Source: JBNRMR01 sp050942895
Lineage (GTDB): Bacteria > Bacillota > Clostridia > Christensenellales > UBA1750
NCBI GenBank assembly: GCA_050942895.1
Contig: JBMNOE010000003.1
Location: 1 to 64,000 of the forward strand
Direction of reading: 5' to 3'
DNA: 64,000 nt
The translations under genes were made by a program, and so were the position numbers. Positions 34,546-44,554 of the stretch are shown here, in pieces. The first letter of the stretch is position 1. Every line of letters begins with the position of its first letter. The notes beneath the pieces are model-generated. The model was not told the DNA's origin. It worked only from the letters and a program-made list of their open reading frames with translations, and ran no database searches.

Positions 34546-35637
34546 TTATTTAGCTGTGATATAGCCCTTTGCAGTGAGCAGTTCTGCCATGAGTAAAGCC
34601 CCGCCGGCAGCGCCCCTTAGGGTGTTGTGGGAAAGGGAGATGAAGCGATAGTCATATCCGGCGTTATCCTGGCGCAGTCTGCCCACCGATATGCCCATGC
34701 CGTTTTCCAGATCTCTGTGCAGCTTTGTCTGGGGCATGTTGGGCTCGTCAAAATAGGTGATGAACTGCTTTGGCGCACTGGGCAGGTTAAGCTTCTGGGC
34801 CTCGCCCTGATAATCCTCCCAGCGCTTTTTTATCTCCTCGACGGAGGGCTTGTTGGCGAACTTCACGAAGGCCGCCGCCATGTGGCCGTCGGTGACAGGC
34901 ACCCGGATGCACTGGGCGGTGATAGCGGGGGAGCTTGCGTTAACGATTTCATCTCCCACGATTTTTCCCCAGATTTTCAGGGGTTCAAGCTCGCTCTTTT
35001 CTTCCTCGCCGCCGATGTATGGGATTATGTTGTCGATTATTTCGGGCATTGTTTCAAATGTCTTGCCCGCGCCGGAGATGGCCTGGTATGTGCATACGGT
35101 GACGCTCACAGGTTCAAAGTCCATCAAGGGCTGGAGGGCAGGCACATAGCTTTGGATGGAGCAGTTGGGCTTCACGGCCACAAAGCCGCGCTGGGTGCCA
35201 AGGCGCCTGCGCTGGGCGGGAATGATGTCCGCGTGGCCGGGGTTCACCTCGGGAAGGATCATGGGGACGTCAGGCGCGTCTCTTAAGGCGCTGTTATTTG
35301 AAACGACGGGGGTTTCAGCCTGGGCGTAGGCATACTCCAGCTTTTTGATGTCCTCCTTGCTGGGCATGTCAATGGCGCAGAAAACGAAGTCGCACAGCGC
35401 GGAGACTTCTTCCACATTGGCCGCATCGTGGATAATCATTCCCTTGACTTTTTCGGGCATAGGCTCGCTCATATGCCATCTTTCGCCCACGGAATCGCCA
35501 TAAGTTTTGCCCGCGCTGCGCCGGCTGGCTGCCAGTGCGGAAATTTCATACCAGGGATGCTCCGCTAAAAGAAGTATAAAGCGTTGACCGACCATTCCTG
35601 TGGCGCCAATTATGCCGACTCTAAGCTTGTTTTTCAT
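34546..35637 (-). CDS. asd: Aspartate-semialdehyde dehydrogenase
   Basis: This 363-residue enzyme makes aspartate semialdehyde from aspartyl phosphate for lysine, threonine and methionine synthesis and cell-wall diaminopimelate. The Rossmann motif VGIIGATGMVGQRF is at the N-terminus. The catalytic Cys159 lies in VAVKPNCSIQSYVPALQPL. The substrate-binding part carries CIRVPVTDGHMAAAFVKF. Length and the PNCSIQ signature place it in the fungal/archaeal-like branch rather than the E. coli branch. AAGGAGA precedes the ATG. It is 54 nt downstream of thrS but has its own terminator. Confidence 0.94.
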   Translation of the reverse strand: MKNKLRVGIIGATGMVGQRFILLLAEHPWYEISALAASRRSAGKTYGDSVGERWHMSEPMPEKVKGMIIHDAANVEEVSALCDFVFCAIDMPSKEDIKKLEYAYAQAETPVVSNNSALRDAPDVPMILPEVNPGHADIIPAQRRRLGTQRGFVAVKPNCSIQSYVPALQPLMDFEPVSVTVCTYQAISGAGKTFETMPEIIDNIIPYIGGEEEKSELEPLKIWGKIVGDEIVNASSPAITAQCIRVPVTDGHMAAAFVKFANKPSVEEIKKRWEDYQGEAQKLNLPSAPKQFITYFDEPNMPQTKLHRDLENGMGISVGRLRQDNAGYDYRFISLSHNTLRGAAGGALLMAELLTAKGYITAK

Positions 35638-35691
35638 ATCAAATCTCCTTTTTACATGTGTTTGCCTTGCCGTTTGTGGCTGAAATAACGG

Positions 35692-37599
35692 TCAGTCCAA
35701 GGTCTTATTGTCGATCATGTCTCTGGCCATGGCGAGGAAATCATCCACTGAAAGCTGGCCGATATCGCCCTTGCCGCGCTGGCGGACGGAGATAACGCCG
35801 CTTTCCACTTCCTTGTCGCCCAGCACCAGCATGAAGGGAATCTTCTGCGTCTGGGCTTCGCGGATCTTAAAGCCGATCTTTTCGTTGCGTATGTCGGCCG
35901 ACGCCCGTATGTTGGCTTTTTTAAGAAGGTCAAGGATTTCATAGGCGCGGTCATCCGCCCTGTCGGTTATAGTCATCACCCTGGCCTGCTCGGGCGCAAG
36001 CCACACCGGGAAGGCGCCTGCAAAGTGCTCAGTCAAAATGGCCATAAATCTTTCAATTGCGCCGTAGACCACACGGTGGATCATTACGGGGCGGTGCTTT
36101 TCGCCGTCAGAGCCGACATAGCTTAGGTCGAAGCGCTCGGGCATCTGGAAATCAAGCTGTATTGTCCCGCATTGCCATGTGCGGCCGATTGAATCCTCGA
36201 TGTGGAAGTCAATCTTCGGGCCGTAGAATGCGCCGTCGCCCTCGTTCACCTTATAGGGCATATTTTTAGCTTCAAGTGCGCTGCGCAGGGCTTCGATAGC
36301 CATCTCCCATTCCTCGTCGGAGCCCATTGAGTCCTCGGGGCGGGTGGAAAGCTCAAGCTGATATTTAAGGCCGAACATCTCGTATACGGAGGTGGTCAGG
36401 TTTATAACGCCGATTATCTCCTCGTGGATCTGGTCGGGGCGCATGAAGATGTGGGCATCGTCCTGAGTGAAGCAGCGCACCCGCATTAGCCCGTGCAAGG
36501 CGCCGGAAAGCTCGTGGCGGTGCACCAGGCCAAGCTCGCCCATGCGGATGGGAAGATCGCGGTAGGACCAGATGCGCCGCTTGTACATCAGCATTCCGCC
36601 GGGGCAGTTCATGGGTTTGACGGCGAACGGAGTGTCGTCGATATCTGCGGTGTACATATTGTCGCGGTAGTGGTCCCAGTGGCCGCTTCTTTCCCAAAGC
36701 TGCTGGTTCAGCATTATGGGCGTCTTGATCTCCTGATAGCCCGCAGCCTCGTGGATTTCTCGCCAGAAGTTTTCAAGCTCGTTGCGGATGATCATGCCCT
36801 TGGGGTGGTAAAAGGGGAAGCCGGGGCCTTCCTCCAGCAAAGAGAAAAGGTCAAGCTCGCGCCCCAGCTTGCGGTGGTCGCGGCGCTTTGCTTCCTCCAG
36901 CATATCAAGATGTGCCTGTAAACCTTCCTTGGTGGGGAAGGCGGTGGCGTATATGCGCTGGAGCATCTTGTTTTTCTCGCTGCCCCGCCAATATGCGCCC
37001 GCAACGCCGGTGATCTTCACGTTTTTCACAAGGCCCGTGCTGAGAAGATGGGGGCCGGCGCAAAGGTCTGTGAAGCCGCCCTGCCTATAGAAAGATATGA
37101 TTGAATCCTCCGGCAGGTCACTAATAAGCTCCACCTTGTAGGGCTCGTTTTCTTCTTCCATCATTTTAAGGGCTTCCTCTCTGGGAAGCTCAAAGCGCTC
37201 AAGCTTTTCATTGCGCTTGATGATGCGGTTCATCTCTTTTTCGATCTCGTCCAGATCCTTCTGGGTGAAGGGTGTGTCCACGTCGAAGTCGTAGTAGAAG
37301 CCGTTGTCGATGGCAGGGCCGATGGCAAGCTTTGCATCAGGAAAAAGCTTGAGCACTGCCTGAGCCAGCACATGGGAGGCGGTGTGGCGAAGCACACGCT
37401 TGCCGGCATCGTCTTCGAAGGTTAGAAATTGTATCTGCGAGCCGTCATTTAAGGGGCTGCTGATATCCTTTGTTTCACCGTTTATGCTGACGGCGAGGGC
37501 TTCTTTTTTGAGCTTCTGGCTGATCTTTCCGGCCACTTCAAGGGCGGAAATGCCGTCTTCAAACTCTCTTTTTGCGCCGTCTGGAAATATGAGCTGCAT
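35692..37599 (-). CDS. thrS: Threonine-tRNA ligase
   Basis: This 635-residue class II aminoacyl-tRNA synthetase has an N-terminal TGS domain (about 1-61). The second additional editing domain follows, with HTASHVLAQAVLKLFP and the distal Cys/His of TDLCAGPHLLSTG. The catalytic core (about 240-530) carries motif 2 (HRHELSGALHGLMRVRCFTQDDAHIFM), the zinc-binding Cys in MNCPGGMLMYK, and motif 3. A C-terminal anticodon-binding domain completes it. AGGAGGT precedes the ATG. A T-box leader directly upstream makes expression respond to uncharged tRNA-Thr. Confidence 0.97.
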   Translation of the reverse strand: MQLIFPDGAKREFEDGISALEVAGKISQKLKKEALAVSINGETKDISSPLNDGSQIQFLTFEDDAGKRVLRHTASHVLAQAVLKLFPDAKLAIGPAIDNGFYYDFDVDTPFTQKDLDEIEKEMNRIIKRNEKLERFELPREEALKMMEEENEPYKVELISDLPEDSIISFYRQGGFTDLCAGPHLLSTGLVKNVKITGVAGAYWRGSEKNKMLQRIYATAFPTKEGLQAHLDMLEEAKRRDHRKLGRELDLFSLLEEGPGFPFYHPKGMIIRNELENFWREIHEAAGYQEIKTPIMLNQQLWERSGHWDHYRDNMYTADIDDTPFAVKPMNCPGGMLMYKRRIWSYRDLPIRMGELGLVHRHELSGALHGLMRVRCFTQDDAHIFMRPDQIHEEIIGVINLTTSVYEMFGLKYQLELSTRPEDSMGSDEEWEMAIEALRSALEAKNMPYKVNEGDGAFYGPKIDFHIEDSIGRTWQCGTIQLDFQMPERFDLSYVGSDGEKHRPVMIHRVVYGAIERFMAILTEHFAGAFPVWLAPEQARVMTITDRADDRAYEILDLLKKANIRASADIRNEKIGFKIREAQTQKIPFMLVLGDKEVESGVISVRQRGKGDIGQLSVDDFLAMARDMIDNKTLD

Positions 37600-37609
37600 T
37601 ATATTTACC

Positions 37610-37905
37610 TCCTGTTATCCTTCGGTTTCAGTCATGCTGTTGCTTTGTAAGAAAGTGAAACCATATAAAAAACCCGATGGCAAGCTTGTGATTTTGCTTT
37701 GCCACCGGGGCGCATTTATTTTGATACGCGGTTCCACCCGTGATTTAACTCATAAAGGGATATATCGCTCCCAAAACGCTTGCGGTAAAGCGCTGGTGTT
37801 CGCTCTGCATCCCTCTGCCCGCGCTTTCAGCCGCCGGCGCCGGCTCTCTTAAAAGGGTTATTGCATCGCTACTGTCGCTCATCGTCCCGCAAGACGATAT
37901 GTATT
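37610..37905 (-). ncRNA. T-box riboswitch leader of thrS
   Basis: Read leftward, the leader contains the T-box sequence GGGTGGAACCGCG (complement of 37727-37739). A strong terminator follows: CCCGGTGGCAAAGC (complement of 37696-37709) pairing with GCTTGCCATCGGG (complement of 37673-37685), then six U (37667-37672). Upstream stem I contains a GAACACCAG segment in which ACC (complement of 37795-37797), a threonine codon, is the probable specifier; ACA one base away is an alternative. Uncharged tRNA-Thr would stabilise the antiterminator. Outer boundaries are approximate. Confidence 0.88.
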
Positions 37906-37961
37906 GAATGCATTATATGTCCGAATTGTCTTATTGTCAACAATTTTTTATTTGAGTCTTT

Positions 37962-38438
37962 TTATTCCTCGACGATCCAGGCTTTTTCTATCACAACGGG
38001 TGAGAGAGGCCTATCGGAGCGGTCGGTGTCGGTTGCGGCGATGCTGTCTACTATGTCCATGCCGTCGATTACCTTCCCGAAGGCGGCGTACTGGCCGTCC
38101 AAATGGGGAGAGTTCTGGTGCATTATGAAGAACTGCGAGCTGGCGGAGTTGGGCATCATGGATCTGGCCATTGATAGGACGCCCCTGGTGTGCTTTAAGG
38201 GGTTGCTGTGGCCGTTGATGGCGAACTCGCCGATGATATTTTTGCCGGAGCCGCCGGTGCCGGTGCCGCTGGGGCAGCCGCCCTGAATCATGAAGCCCTC
38301 GATGACTCTGTGGAAGGTGAGGCCATCGTAGAAGCCGGAGCCGACCAGTTCCGCAAAGTTTTGGGCGGTTATTGGCGCAGCCTTTTCGTCCAGCTCTATT
38401 TTGATTTCGCCCCTGTCTTTGATTTTTAGTATTATCAT
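37962..38438 (-). CDS. Peptidyl-prolyl cis-trans isomerase, cyclophilin type
   Basis: This 158-residue single-domain cyclophilin catalyses proline isomerisation in protein folding. It has GFYDGLTFHRVIEGFMIQGGCPSGTGTGG, containing the conserved active-site Phe/His/Arg. The substrate pocket GVLSMARSMMPNSASSQFFIMHQNSPHLDGQYAAFGKVIDG follows. No signal peptide is present, so it is cytoplasmic. The ATG at 38438 has GGAGG six bases upstream; the longer frame from 38468 lacks one. It is upstream of the thrS leader on the same strand. Confidence 0.95.
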   Translation of the reverse strand: MIILKIKDRGEIKIELDEKAAPITAQNFAELVGSGFYDGLTFHRVIEGFMIQGGCPSGTGTGGSGKNIIGEFAINGHSNPLKHTRGVLSMARSMMPNSASSQFFIMHQNSPHLDGQYAAFGKVIDGMDIVDSIAATDTDRSDRPLSPVVIEKAWIVEE

Positions 38439-38767
38439 TTTTTCCTCCATGTCCTCTTGCTTGAGCATTGTTTATGACTACTTTATAGCAAAGAGGGGCC
38501 TTGTGTCAACGGTGTTTGTCCATCTTCTTATAAAAGGTCTAAAAGATCTGCGGCGGGCCCGCCCACCCACGATGAACCCTCTTTTCCCAAAGAGGATTTC
38601 ATCTCCCCAAGGTGCTTCCCGCAAAGCAAGCGCCTTTTTGCTTTTTATGAAACAAAAGCCACGGCCGCGTAGTTTGAATATGAGAACGATTCGTAGTTTT
38701 TACGATTGTAACGGTATTTCGAAGGTGCTATAATGGACGGGAATGCGAAGGTTCAGGGGGGGTTAGC
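38439..38767. other. Intergenic region with hairpin-rich repeat and the helicase promoter
   Basis: This gap between divergent genes holds a hairpin-rich element at about 38552-38652: the palindrome GGCGGGCCCGCC, then CCTCTTT/AAAGAGG, then AAAGCAA/TTTTGCTTT. The segment GAACCCTCTTTT is shared with the element at 47837-47953. The rightward promoter (listed separately) follows. No coding sequence is evident. Confidence 0.55.
38706..38734 (+). promoter_or_regulatory. Promoter of the DUF4011 helicase gene
   Basis: TTGTAA (38706-38711) and TATAAT (38729-38734) are 17 bp apart, with an extended TGC just before the -10. It lies 34 bases ahead of the ATG. Confidence 0.75.
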
Positions 38768-41700
38768 ATGCAACAGGTCAGTGAAATCATTCGTATAGAG
38801 GCAGTGGTAAGTCCGGTTATAAACTATAGTATGCACAGAAACCGCATCCCGGTGGTTAAGCGGGTGAGAATAACGAACGAAACGGCGGAGGATATTCTGG
38901 GGGTCAACCTGCATGTTTCCACCCAGCCGCCCTTTTCAGACACCCACAGCACGGCAATTGCCCGCATAGCAAGCGGTGAGATGATGGAGATAGCACAGCT
39001 TCCCCTGCAGGTGAGCGGGCAGCACCTTGCCAACATGACTGAGGGCTTCCCGGCGGTGATGAACTTCACCCTTGAAAGGGAAGGGCTGGTGCTTGCCCGG
39101 GAAGAGCTGCATGTGGACGTAAATGCCTATGATGAATGGCCCGGAGTTTTGGCTGCGCCGGAGCTACTTGCGGCGTTTGTTACACCAAACGGTTTCCAGA
39201 TAGCGCAGATATTGCAGATTGCATCGCGGATAATGGGTGATTGGACTGGAAGCGCCGCCCTGGACGGCTACCAAAGCGGCGATCCCAACCGGGCAAAGCA
39301 GCAGGCGGCAGCTCTTTACGAGGCTGTAAAATCCCTGGGGATAAGCTATGCGGTATCGCCTGCCAGCTTTGAGGAAAGGGGCCAGCGCATACGCCTTTGC
39401 GATGAGATCATAAAAGATAGGCTGGCTGCCTGCCTGGATATTACAGTCCTTTTTGCCAGCTGTTTGGAGGCCATGGGCCTTAATCCGCTGATTATAATAA
39501 AAAAAGGCCATGCCTTCGCCGGCTTATGGCTGGAGGAGAAAACCTTTCCTGAAATAATTCAGGACGATGTGTATGCCCTGAAAAAAAGAACCGCAGGAGG
39601 GGTGGACCTGCTTTGCGCCTTTGAATGCACGGCGGTAACGGCCAAGGATGCAGTTTCATTCGCAGACGCTGAAAAAATGGCGCGCGGGTATCTTTCCGAT
39701 GAGGAAAGCTTTTTGCTGGCGCTTGACATAATCAAAGCCAGAGCCAGCGGCATAAAACCCCTGCCCCAAAGGATAATGGGCAAAGAAGGCTGGGAACTGA
39801 CCGGCGACGAACAGGCGGACTTTTCGCCGTCTATGCCGGGGGCTATAGAAAGCGTTGATGAGCTTGTCTTTGCCGAGCAGGAAAAGCCGGCGAAAATTCT
39901 CCAGTGGGAGCGCAAGCTTCTTGATTTGAGCCTTAGAAACAGCCTTTTGAACCTCCGCCTGACCAAAAATGTGCTGCCCATATTATCCTGCGATCTTTCC
40001 GCGCTTGAGGATGCCCTTGCAAGGGGCGAGGATTTCACAATTGCCCAGGCGCCTTCCGGCTGGGAGGAGACCATAGCAGGCATGAGCGCATACGAGCTTT
40101 CGGGCCTTGAAACAGCGAAAAATGAGATATTAAAGCTGGAGCTTAAAAGCCGCAGGCTCAGAACCTCTTTGAATGAGACAGAGCTTTCAGGCATTATCAC
40201 AAACCTTTACAGGAACGCGAAAGCATCACAGGAGGAGGCGGGCGCAAACACCCTTTACCTGTCAATGGGCCTTTTGAAATGGTATGAAACGAAGGGCAGC
40301 GGCAGGCCCAGATATGCGCCGCTGGTGCTGCTGCCGGTGGACATAATTAGAAGATCGGCGAAGATGGGCTATGTGCTAAGGCTGAGGGACGAGGAGCCCC
40401 AGATGAACATCACTTTGCTGGAGATGCTCCAACAGGATTTTTCTATAAGCATCGAAAATGTCGATCCCTTGCCGCTGGATGAAAACGGTGTGAACATGAA
40501 GGCGGTGCTGGCACAGGTTCGCCGCGCCATAATGGAACAAAGCCGCTGGGACCTGATCGAAAGCGCATTTCTGGGCATATTTTCATTCTCACAGTTTGTC
40601 ATGTGGAACGATATCAGGAACCGCAGCGGGGATCTCCTTAAAAATAAAGTCGTTTCAAGCTTGGTGGAGGGCAGGCTCACTTGGGATGCCCGGCCAATCG
40701 AGGGAAACGGCGAGGATTTGGAGGACGGCGTCCTTTTGCCGGTCAGCGCGGATGCATCCCAGCTTCTGGCGGTTAAGGCTGCGGGCGAGGACAAGAGCTT
40801 TGTTCTTCACGGCCCGCCGGGCACGGGGAAATCACAGACGATCACAAATATAATCGCCAATTCCCTTGCTCAGGGCAAGAGGGTGCTCTTTGTTGCGGAA
40901 AAAATGGCGGCGTTGTCGGTGGTGCAAAGGCGGCTGGAAATGATCGGCATAGCGCCGTTTTGCCTGGAGCTGCACTCAAACAAATCACGCAAGAGGGATG
41001 TTTTGGAGCAATTGCGCCAAGCGGCGGAGGCGGCAAAGCTGGTGCCCACAGAGGAGTTTGAGGAAACCCTAAAAAGACTGAAGGAATCCCGCGTCGCTCT
41101 TTCGGGGTATGTGAAGGAGCTTCACGCGAGGAGACTGTGCGGCAGGAGCATATATGAGCTGATCTGTCTGTATGAGGACGTAAAGGACGCAGCGGGGAGC
41201 ATCAGCTTTACCCAAGAGTTCGTGCAGAGCGCCGACAGGGGTAAGATCGCCCTTATGGATGAGGCAGTCATCAGGCTTGCAGCGGCTGCAAAAGAGGCGG
41301 GAAGGCTGCGCTCGCACCCGCTGTCGCCGGTTAAAAGGCGCGAGTATTCCCAGCAGTTAAGGCTTAAGACACCCGCTGCCATTTCTGAATATCAGGAAGC
41401 GTTGCCGGCCATGGGCAAGGTTTCGCAGGCACTGTGCGAAGGCCTTGGATTGCCTTTGCCCATTGAATATGATGACCACAAGTCCCTTTTTGAAGCCTGC
41501 CTGCTGATGGCGCAAATGGAAGCTTACCAAGCCGGATGGATGCAATGCGAAAACCTTTCGGAGCTTTTGCAGAACCTTTTGCTGGCAGCCAGGGCAGGGA
41601 TAGAGGAGGCGCACCTCAAGGAGGAGCTGCTGAAAGCATGGACGCTGGACGCCGCTAATCTTGATGCGAAATCGCTGCTGCGGGAGTGGAACGAATCCGG

Positions 41701-44554
41701 CGGCAAATGGGCGCTTCCAAAGATGCTTGGCGCGGCCAGGGTGATGAGGGCTGTGCGGCCTTTTTCCATTGAAAAGCCTCAGAAGGAAAGCATTGCTCAG
41801 AACCTGGCTATGCTGGATGAATACATTCAGGCCAGGGCAGAGATGGAGGAGCGGAAGGAAGGCGTGCTGCCCTATTTGGAGGGATTTGTTGGCGAAAGCG
41901 GCTTTGATTGGGCCGGTCTTTTGCAGCGGGCGGAAGGGCTTTTGCAGATATGGGCGCCTCTTCGCGAGATTTTTCCCTTTGCGGATGGTATAAAAAAGCT
42001 TTGCATGGACGCAACTGTGTTGGCGCTGAATGATGACTATGTTAAAAGCTTTAAGCGTATGCAGGCAGCCCGGGAAGGCCTATATGGCCTGCTCATGCTG
42101 TATCCAAGGGAGCAGGGCGCTTTAGGCGGCTTTATTTCCCGTGAGACTGAGCTGTGCCGGCAAATTACGGCCGGTCTGCCGGAGCTGCGCGAGTGGATAT
42201 TCTGGAATGCCGCCAGGGCTGGGGCCTTGGAGCTGGGTCTTTTGCCGGTGGTAAAGGCAATGGAAAACGGAATGACCGCCGCAGATGTCTTTAACGCCTA
42301 TAAAAAGGCTCTGCATTTCCGCCTTATCTATGACGCAATAGACGATTCCCCCGAGCTGAACGCATTTTCCGGCGCCCTGTTTGAGGAAAGGATAGCAAAG
42401 TTTAAGGAGCTGGACAGAAGGATGGAGGAAATCGCCCGCAGGGAGATATATTGCCGACTGGCCATGCGCATACCGGACTTCACCCGCGAGGCCGCACAAA
42501 GCTCCGAGGTGGGGGTTTTGCAGCGGGCCATCAGGAGCGGCGGAAGGGGAGTGAGCCTCAGGCGGCTCTTTGATATGCTGCCAAATCTCCTGCCCAGGCT
42601 CTGCCCATGTATGCTGATGAGCCCTCTTTCTGTGGCACAATACATAGATCCCTCCCATGAGCTCTTTGACATCGTTGTCTTTGACGAAGCATCGCAGCTT
42701 CCCACCAGCAAGGCGGTCGGGGCCATCGCCCGGGGACGCGAGGCTATAATCGTGGGGGATCCAAACCAGCTTCCGCCCACCAGCTTCTTCATGAACCAGT
42801 ATTTTGATGAGGAAAACCTGGAAAGCGAGGATTTGGAGAGCATTCTGGACGATTGCCTGGCCCTTTCCGCGCCCCAGACACATCTGCTCTGGCATTACAG
42901 AAGCCGCCATGAAAGCCTGATAGCCTTCAGCAATTCGCAGTATTACGAAAACCGGCTGCTCACATTTCCTTCGCCCAATGACAGCGTTTCAAAGGTGACG
43001 CTGGTAAACCCCGGCGGCCACTATGACCGAAGCCGCACGAAGCAAAATCTGGCCGAGGCGGCAGCGATAGTGATCGAGATAGTGGAAAGGCTCAGCGATG
43101 AAAAGCTGCGCAAAAAGAGCATCGGAGTTGTCACCTTCAGCAGCGTGCAGCAGAACTTAATCGATGACATGATCAGCAGGGTGTTCGCCGAAAGGCCCGA
43201 TCTGGAGTCGATCGCAATGGATGGAATCGAGCCTTTGTTCATAAAGAACCTTGAAAATGTTCAGGGGGATGAGAGGGATGTGATCCTTTTTTCGGTGGGT
43301 TACGGTCCGGATGAAAATGGCAAGGTGACGCTGAACTTCGGCCCGCTTAACAGAGAAGGAGGGTGGCGCAGGCTGAATGTGGCTGTCTCCCGCGCCAGGC
43401 ATGAAATGAAGGTTTTTTCCACACTGCGTCCGGATCAGATAGACCTTTCCAGGACCCTTTCACAGGGCGTGGCCGGCCTTCGCGCCTTTTTGGAATATGC
43501 CCAGACGGGAAGGCAGCCCAAAAGGGATTTGAGCGGCGAGGGTGAGCCCGGCATCGCAAACAGAATATGCGAGGCGCTTTCCTCCCTGGGCTATCAGACG
43601 AGACAGAGCGTGGGGCGTTCGGGCTATAAGCTGGATATCTGCGTTGTCGATCCCGCGCGGCCGGATGAATACCTGCTGGGGATTTTGCTGGACGGCAGCA
43701 CCTACAGCCTTGCTAAAACCACGCGGGACAGGGAGGTGGCCAACATTTCGGTGCTTGGCGGCCTGGGCTGGCGCATTCACCGGGTGTGGACAATGGATTA
43801 TTGGGACAACAGCGCGAAGGTTATATCGGGGATCGTTTCGAAGATAGAAGCCGCCAGAGAAGAAAAAATGCGGCAGGCGATAAAAGACGCCGCGAATGCT
43901 GAAGAAGGCATAAAGAGTGAAGAAAAGAGTCCGGCGCAGGAAAAAATCGCCGGTATGCCGGATTTTCTGGAGAAATGGGCAGGGGAGTCTATGCCCGCGA
44001 AAGTTGAGGAGGCGATGCAGTACAGCCGCGCCCAGCTAAGCTCTCAGCTTCTTTCAGCGGATGAGTTTACCCTTCCTTCAAACCTGCCGATGATAAGGGC
44101 TCAGTTTCAAAAGCTGATATATAACGAGGCGCCCATCGCGGAGGATTATCTGATCAAACGCGCTCTTGAGAGCTTTGGAATTTACCGCTTGGGCAGCAAA
44201 ATGAGGGCCTGTGTGAACGAGGCTCTTGCCCAGGTGAACGCCCACGTGACCTATGATGGTGAAGTGACCGTTTATTGGAAGCGGGGGCAGATCCCCGAGG
44301 ACTATAAAGACTTTCGCGCCGGAGAAAGGGAGGCTAAGGATATCCCGCCCCATGAGGCAGCCAACGCGGCTTTAGCAGTGCTGACCCACCAGCTTGGGCT
44401 CGCCAAGGGAGACCTGGCCCGGGAGTGCGCGAAGATGTTCGGCTTTGCAAGGCTTGCTCAGCAGGTTAGGCTGTCCATGGAAAAGGGAATCGACCTTGCG
44501 AAGGAGCAGGGGAGGCTGTTGATCGACAAAAACGACTATGTCACCCTGCCGTGA
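38768..44554 (+). CDS. Large DUF4011 / superfamily 1 helicase / REase-like / DUF3320 protein
   Basis: This is a 1928-residue single-gene protein. A beta-rich N-terminus (1 to about 350) precedes DUF4011 (from about 378, LQWERKLLDLSLRNSLLNL). A superfamily 1 helicase follows: Walker A GPPGTGKSQT at 682-691, Walker B FDEASQLP (D1306, E1307), motif V region NVQGDERDVILFSVGYG, and motif VI NVAVSRARH (near R1542). Residues about 1600-1690 match the Vsr/DUF559-like nuclease fold (LDICVV, then ILLDGS; D1623, D1642). DUF3320 ends the protein. From memory, DUF4011-helicase-Vsr proteins include the antiphage protein Hhe. The usual IECDG reads ILLDG here, so nuclease activity is uncertain. It has its own promoter. 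Confidence 0.88.
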   Translation: MQQVSEIIRIEAVVSPVINYSMHRNRIPVVKRVRITNETAEDILGVNLHVSTQPPFSDTHSTAIARIASGEMMEIAQLPLQVSGQHLANMTEGFPAVMNFTLEREGLVLAREELHVDVNAYDEWPGVLAAPELLAAFVTPNGFQIAQILQIASRIMGDWTGSAALDGYQSGDPNRAKQQAAALYEAVKSLGISYAVSPASFEERGQRIRLCDEIIKDRLAACLDITVLFASCLEAMGLNPLIIIKKGHAFAGLWLEEKTFPEIIQDDVYALKKRTAGGVDLLCAFECTAVTAKDAVSFADAEKMARGYLSDEESFLLALDIIKARASGIKPLPQRIMGKEGWELTGDEQADFSPSMPGAIESVDELVFAEQEKPAKILQWERKLLDLSLRNSLLNLRLTKNVLPILSCDLSALEDALARGEDFTIAQAPSGWEETIAGMSAYELSGLETAKNEILKLELKSRRLRTSLNETELSGIITNLYRNAKASQEEAGANTLYLSMGLLKWYETKGSGRPRYAPLVLLPVDIIRRSAKMGYVLRLRDEEPQMNITLLEMLQQDFSISIENVDPLPLDENGVNMKAVLAQVRRAIMEQSRWDLIESAFLGIFSFSQFVMWNDIRNRSGDLLKNKVVSSLVEGRLTWDARPIEGNGEDLEDGVLLPVSADASQLLAVKAAGEDKSFVLHGPPGTGKSQTITNIIANSLAQGKRVLFVAEKMAALSVVQRRLEMIGIAPFCLELHSNKSRKRDVLEQLRQAAEAAKLVPTEEFEETLKRLKESRVALSGYVKELHARRLCGRSIYELICLYEDVKDAAGSISFTQEFVQSADRGKIALMDEAVIRLAAAAKEAGRLRSHPLSPVKRREYSQQLRLKTPAAISEYQEALPAMGKVSQALCEGLGLPLPIEYDDHKSLFEACLLMAQMEAYQAGWMQCENLSELLQNLLLAARAGIEEAHLKEELLKAWTLDAANLDAKSLLREWNESGGKWALPKMLGAARVMRAVRPFSIEKPQKESIAQNLAMLDEYIQARAEMEERKEGVLPYLEGFVGESGFDWAGLLQRAEGLLQIWAPLREIFPFADGIKKLCMDATVLALNDDYVKSFKRMQAAREGLYGLLMLYPREQGALGGFISRETELCRQITAGLPELREWIFWNAARAGALELGLLPVVKAMENGMTAADVFNAYKKALHFRLIYDAIDDSPELNAFSGALFEERIAKFKELDRRMEEIARREIYCRLAMRIPDFTREAAQSSEVGVLQRAIRSGGRGVSLRRLFDMLPNLLPRLCPCMLMSPLSVAQYIDPSHELFDIVVFDEASQLPTSKAVGAIARGREAIIVGDPNQLPPTSFFMNQYFDEENLESEDLESILDDCLALSAPQTHLLWHYRSRHESLIAFSNSQYYENRLLTFPSPNDSVSKVTLVNPGGHYDRSRTKQNLAEAAAIVIEIVERLSDEKLRKKSIGVVTFSSVQQNLIDDMISRVFAERPDLESIAMDGIEPLFIKNLENVQGDERDVILFSVGYGPDENGKVTLNFGPLNREGGWRRLNVAVSRARHEMKVFSTLRPDQIDLSRTLSQGVAGLRAFLEYAQTGRQPKRDLSGEGEPGIANRICEALSSLGYQTRQSVGRSGYKLDICVVDPARPDEYLLGILLDGSTYSLAKTTRDREVANISVLGGLGWRIHRVWTMDYWDNSAKVISGIVSKIEAAREEKMRQAIKDAANAEEGIKSEEKSPAQEKIAGMPDFLEKWAGESMPAKVEEAMQYSRAQLSSQLLSADEFTLPSNLPMIRAQFQKLIYNEAPIAEDYLIKRALESFGIYRLGSKMRACVNEALAQVNAHVTYDGEVTVYWKRGQIPEDYKDFRAGEREAKDIPPHEAANAALAVLTHQLGLAKGDLARECAKMFGFARLAQQVRLSMEKGIDLAKEQGRLLIDKNDYVTLP

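Noticed and set aside
42122..42910. 262-codon minus-strand frame inside the helicase gene
   Set aside because: It lies wholly within a protein with continuous helicase motifs on the plus strand; no start signal or domain.
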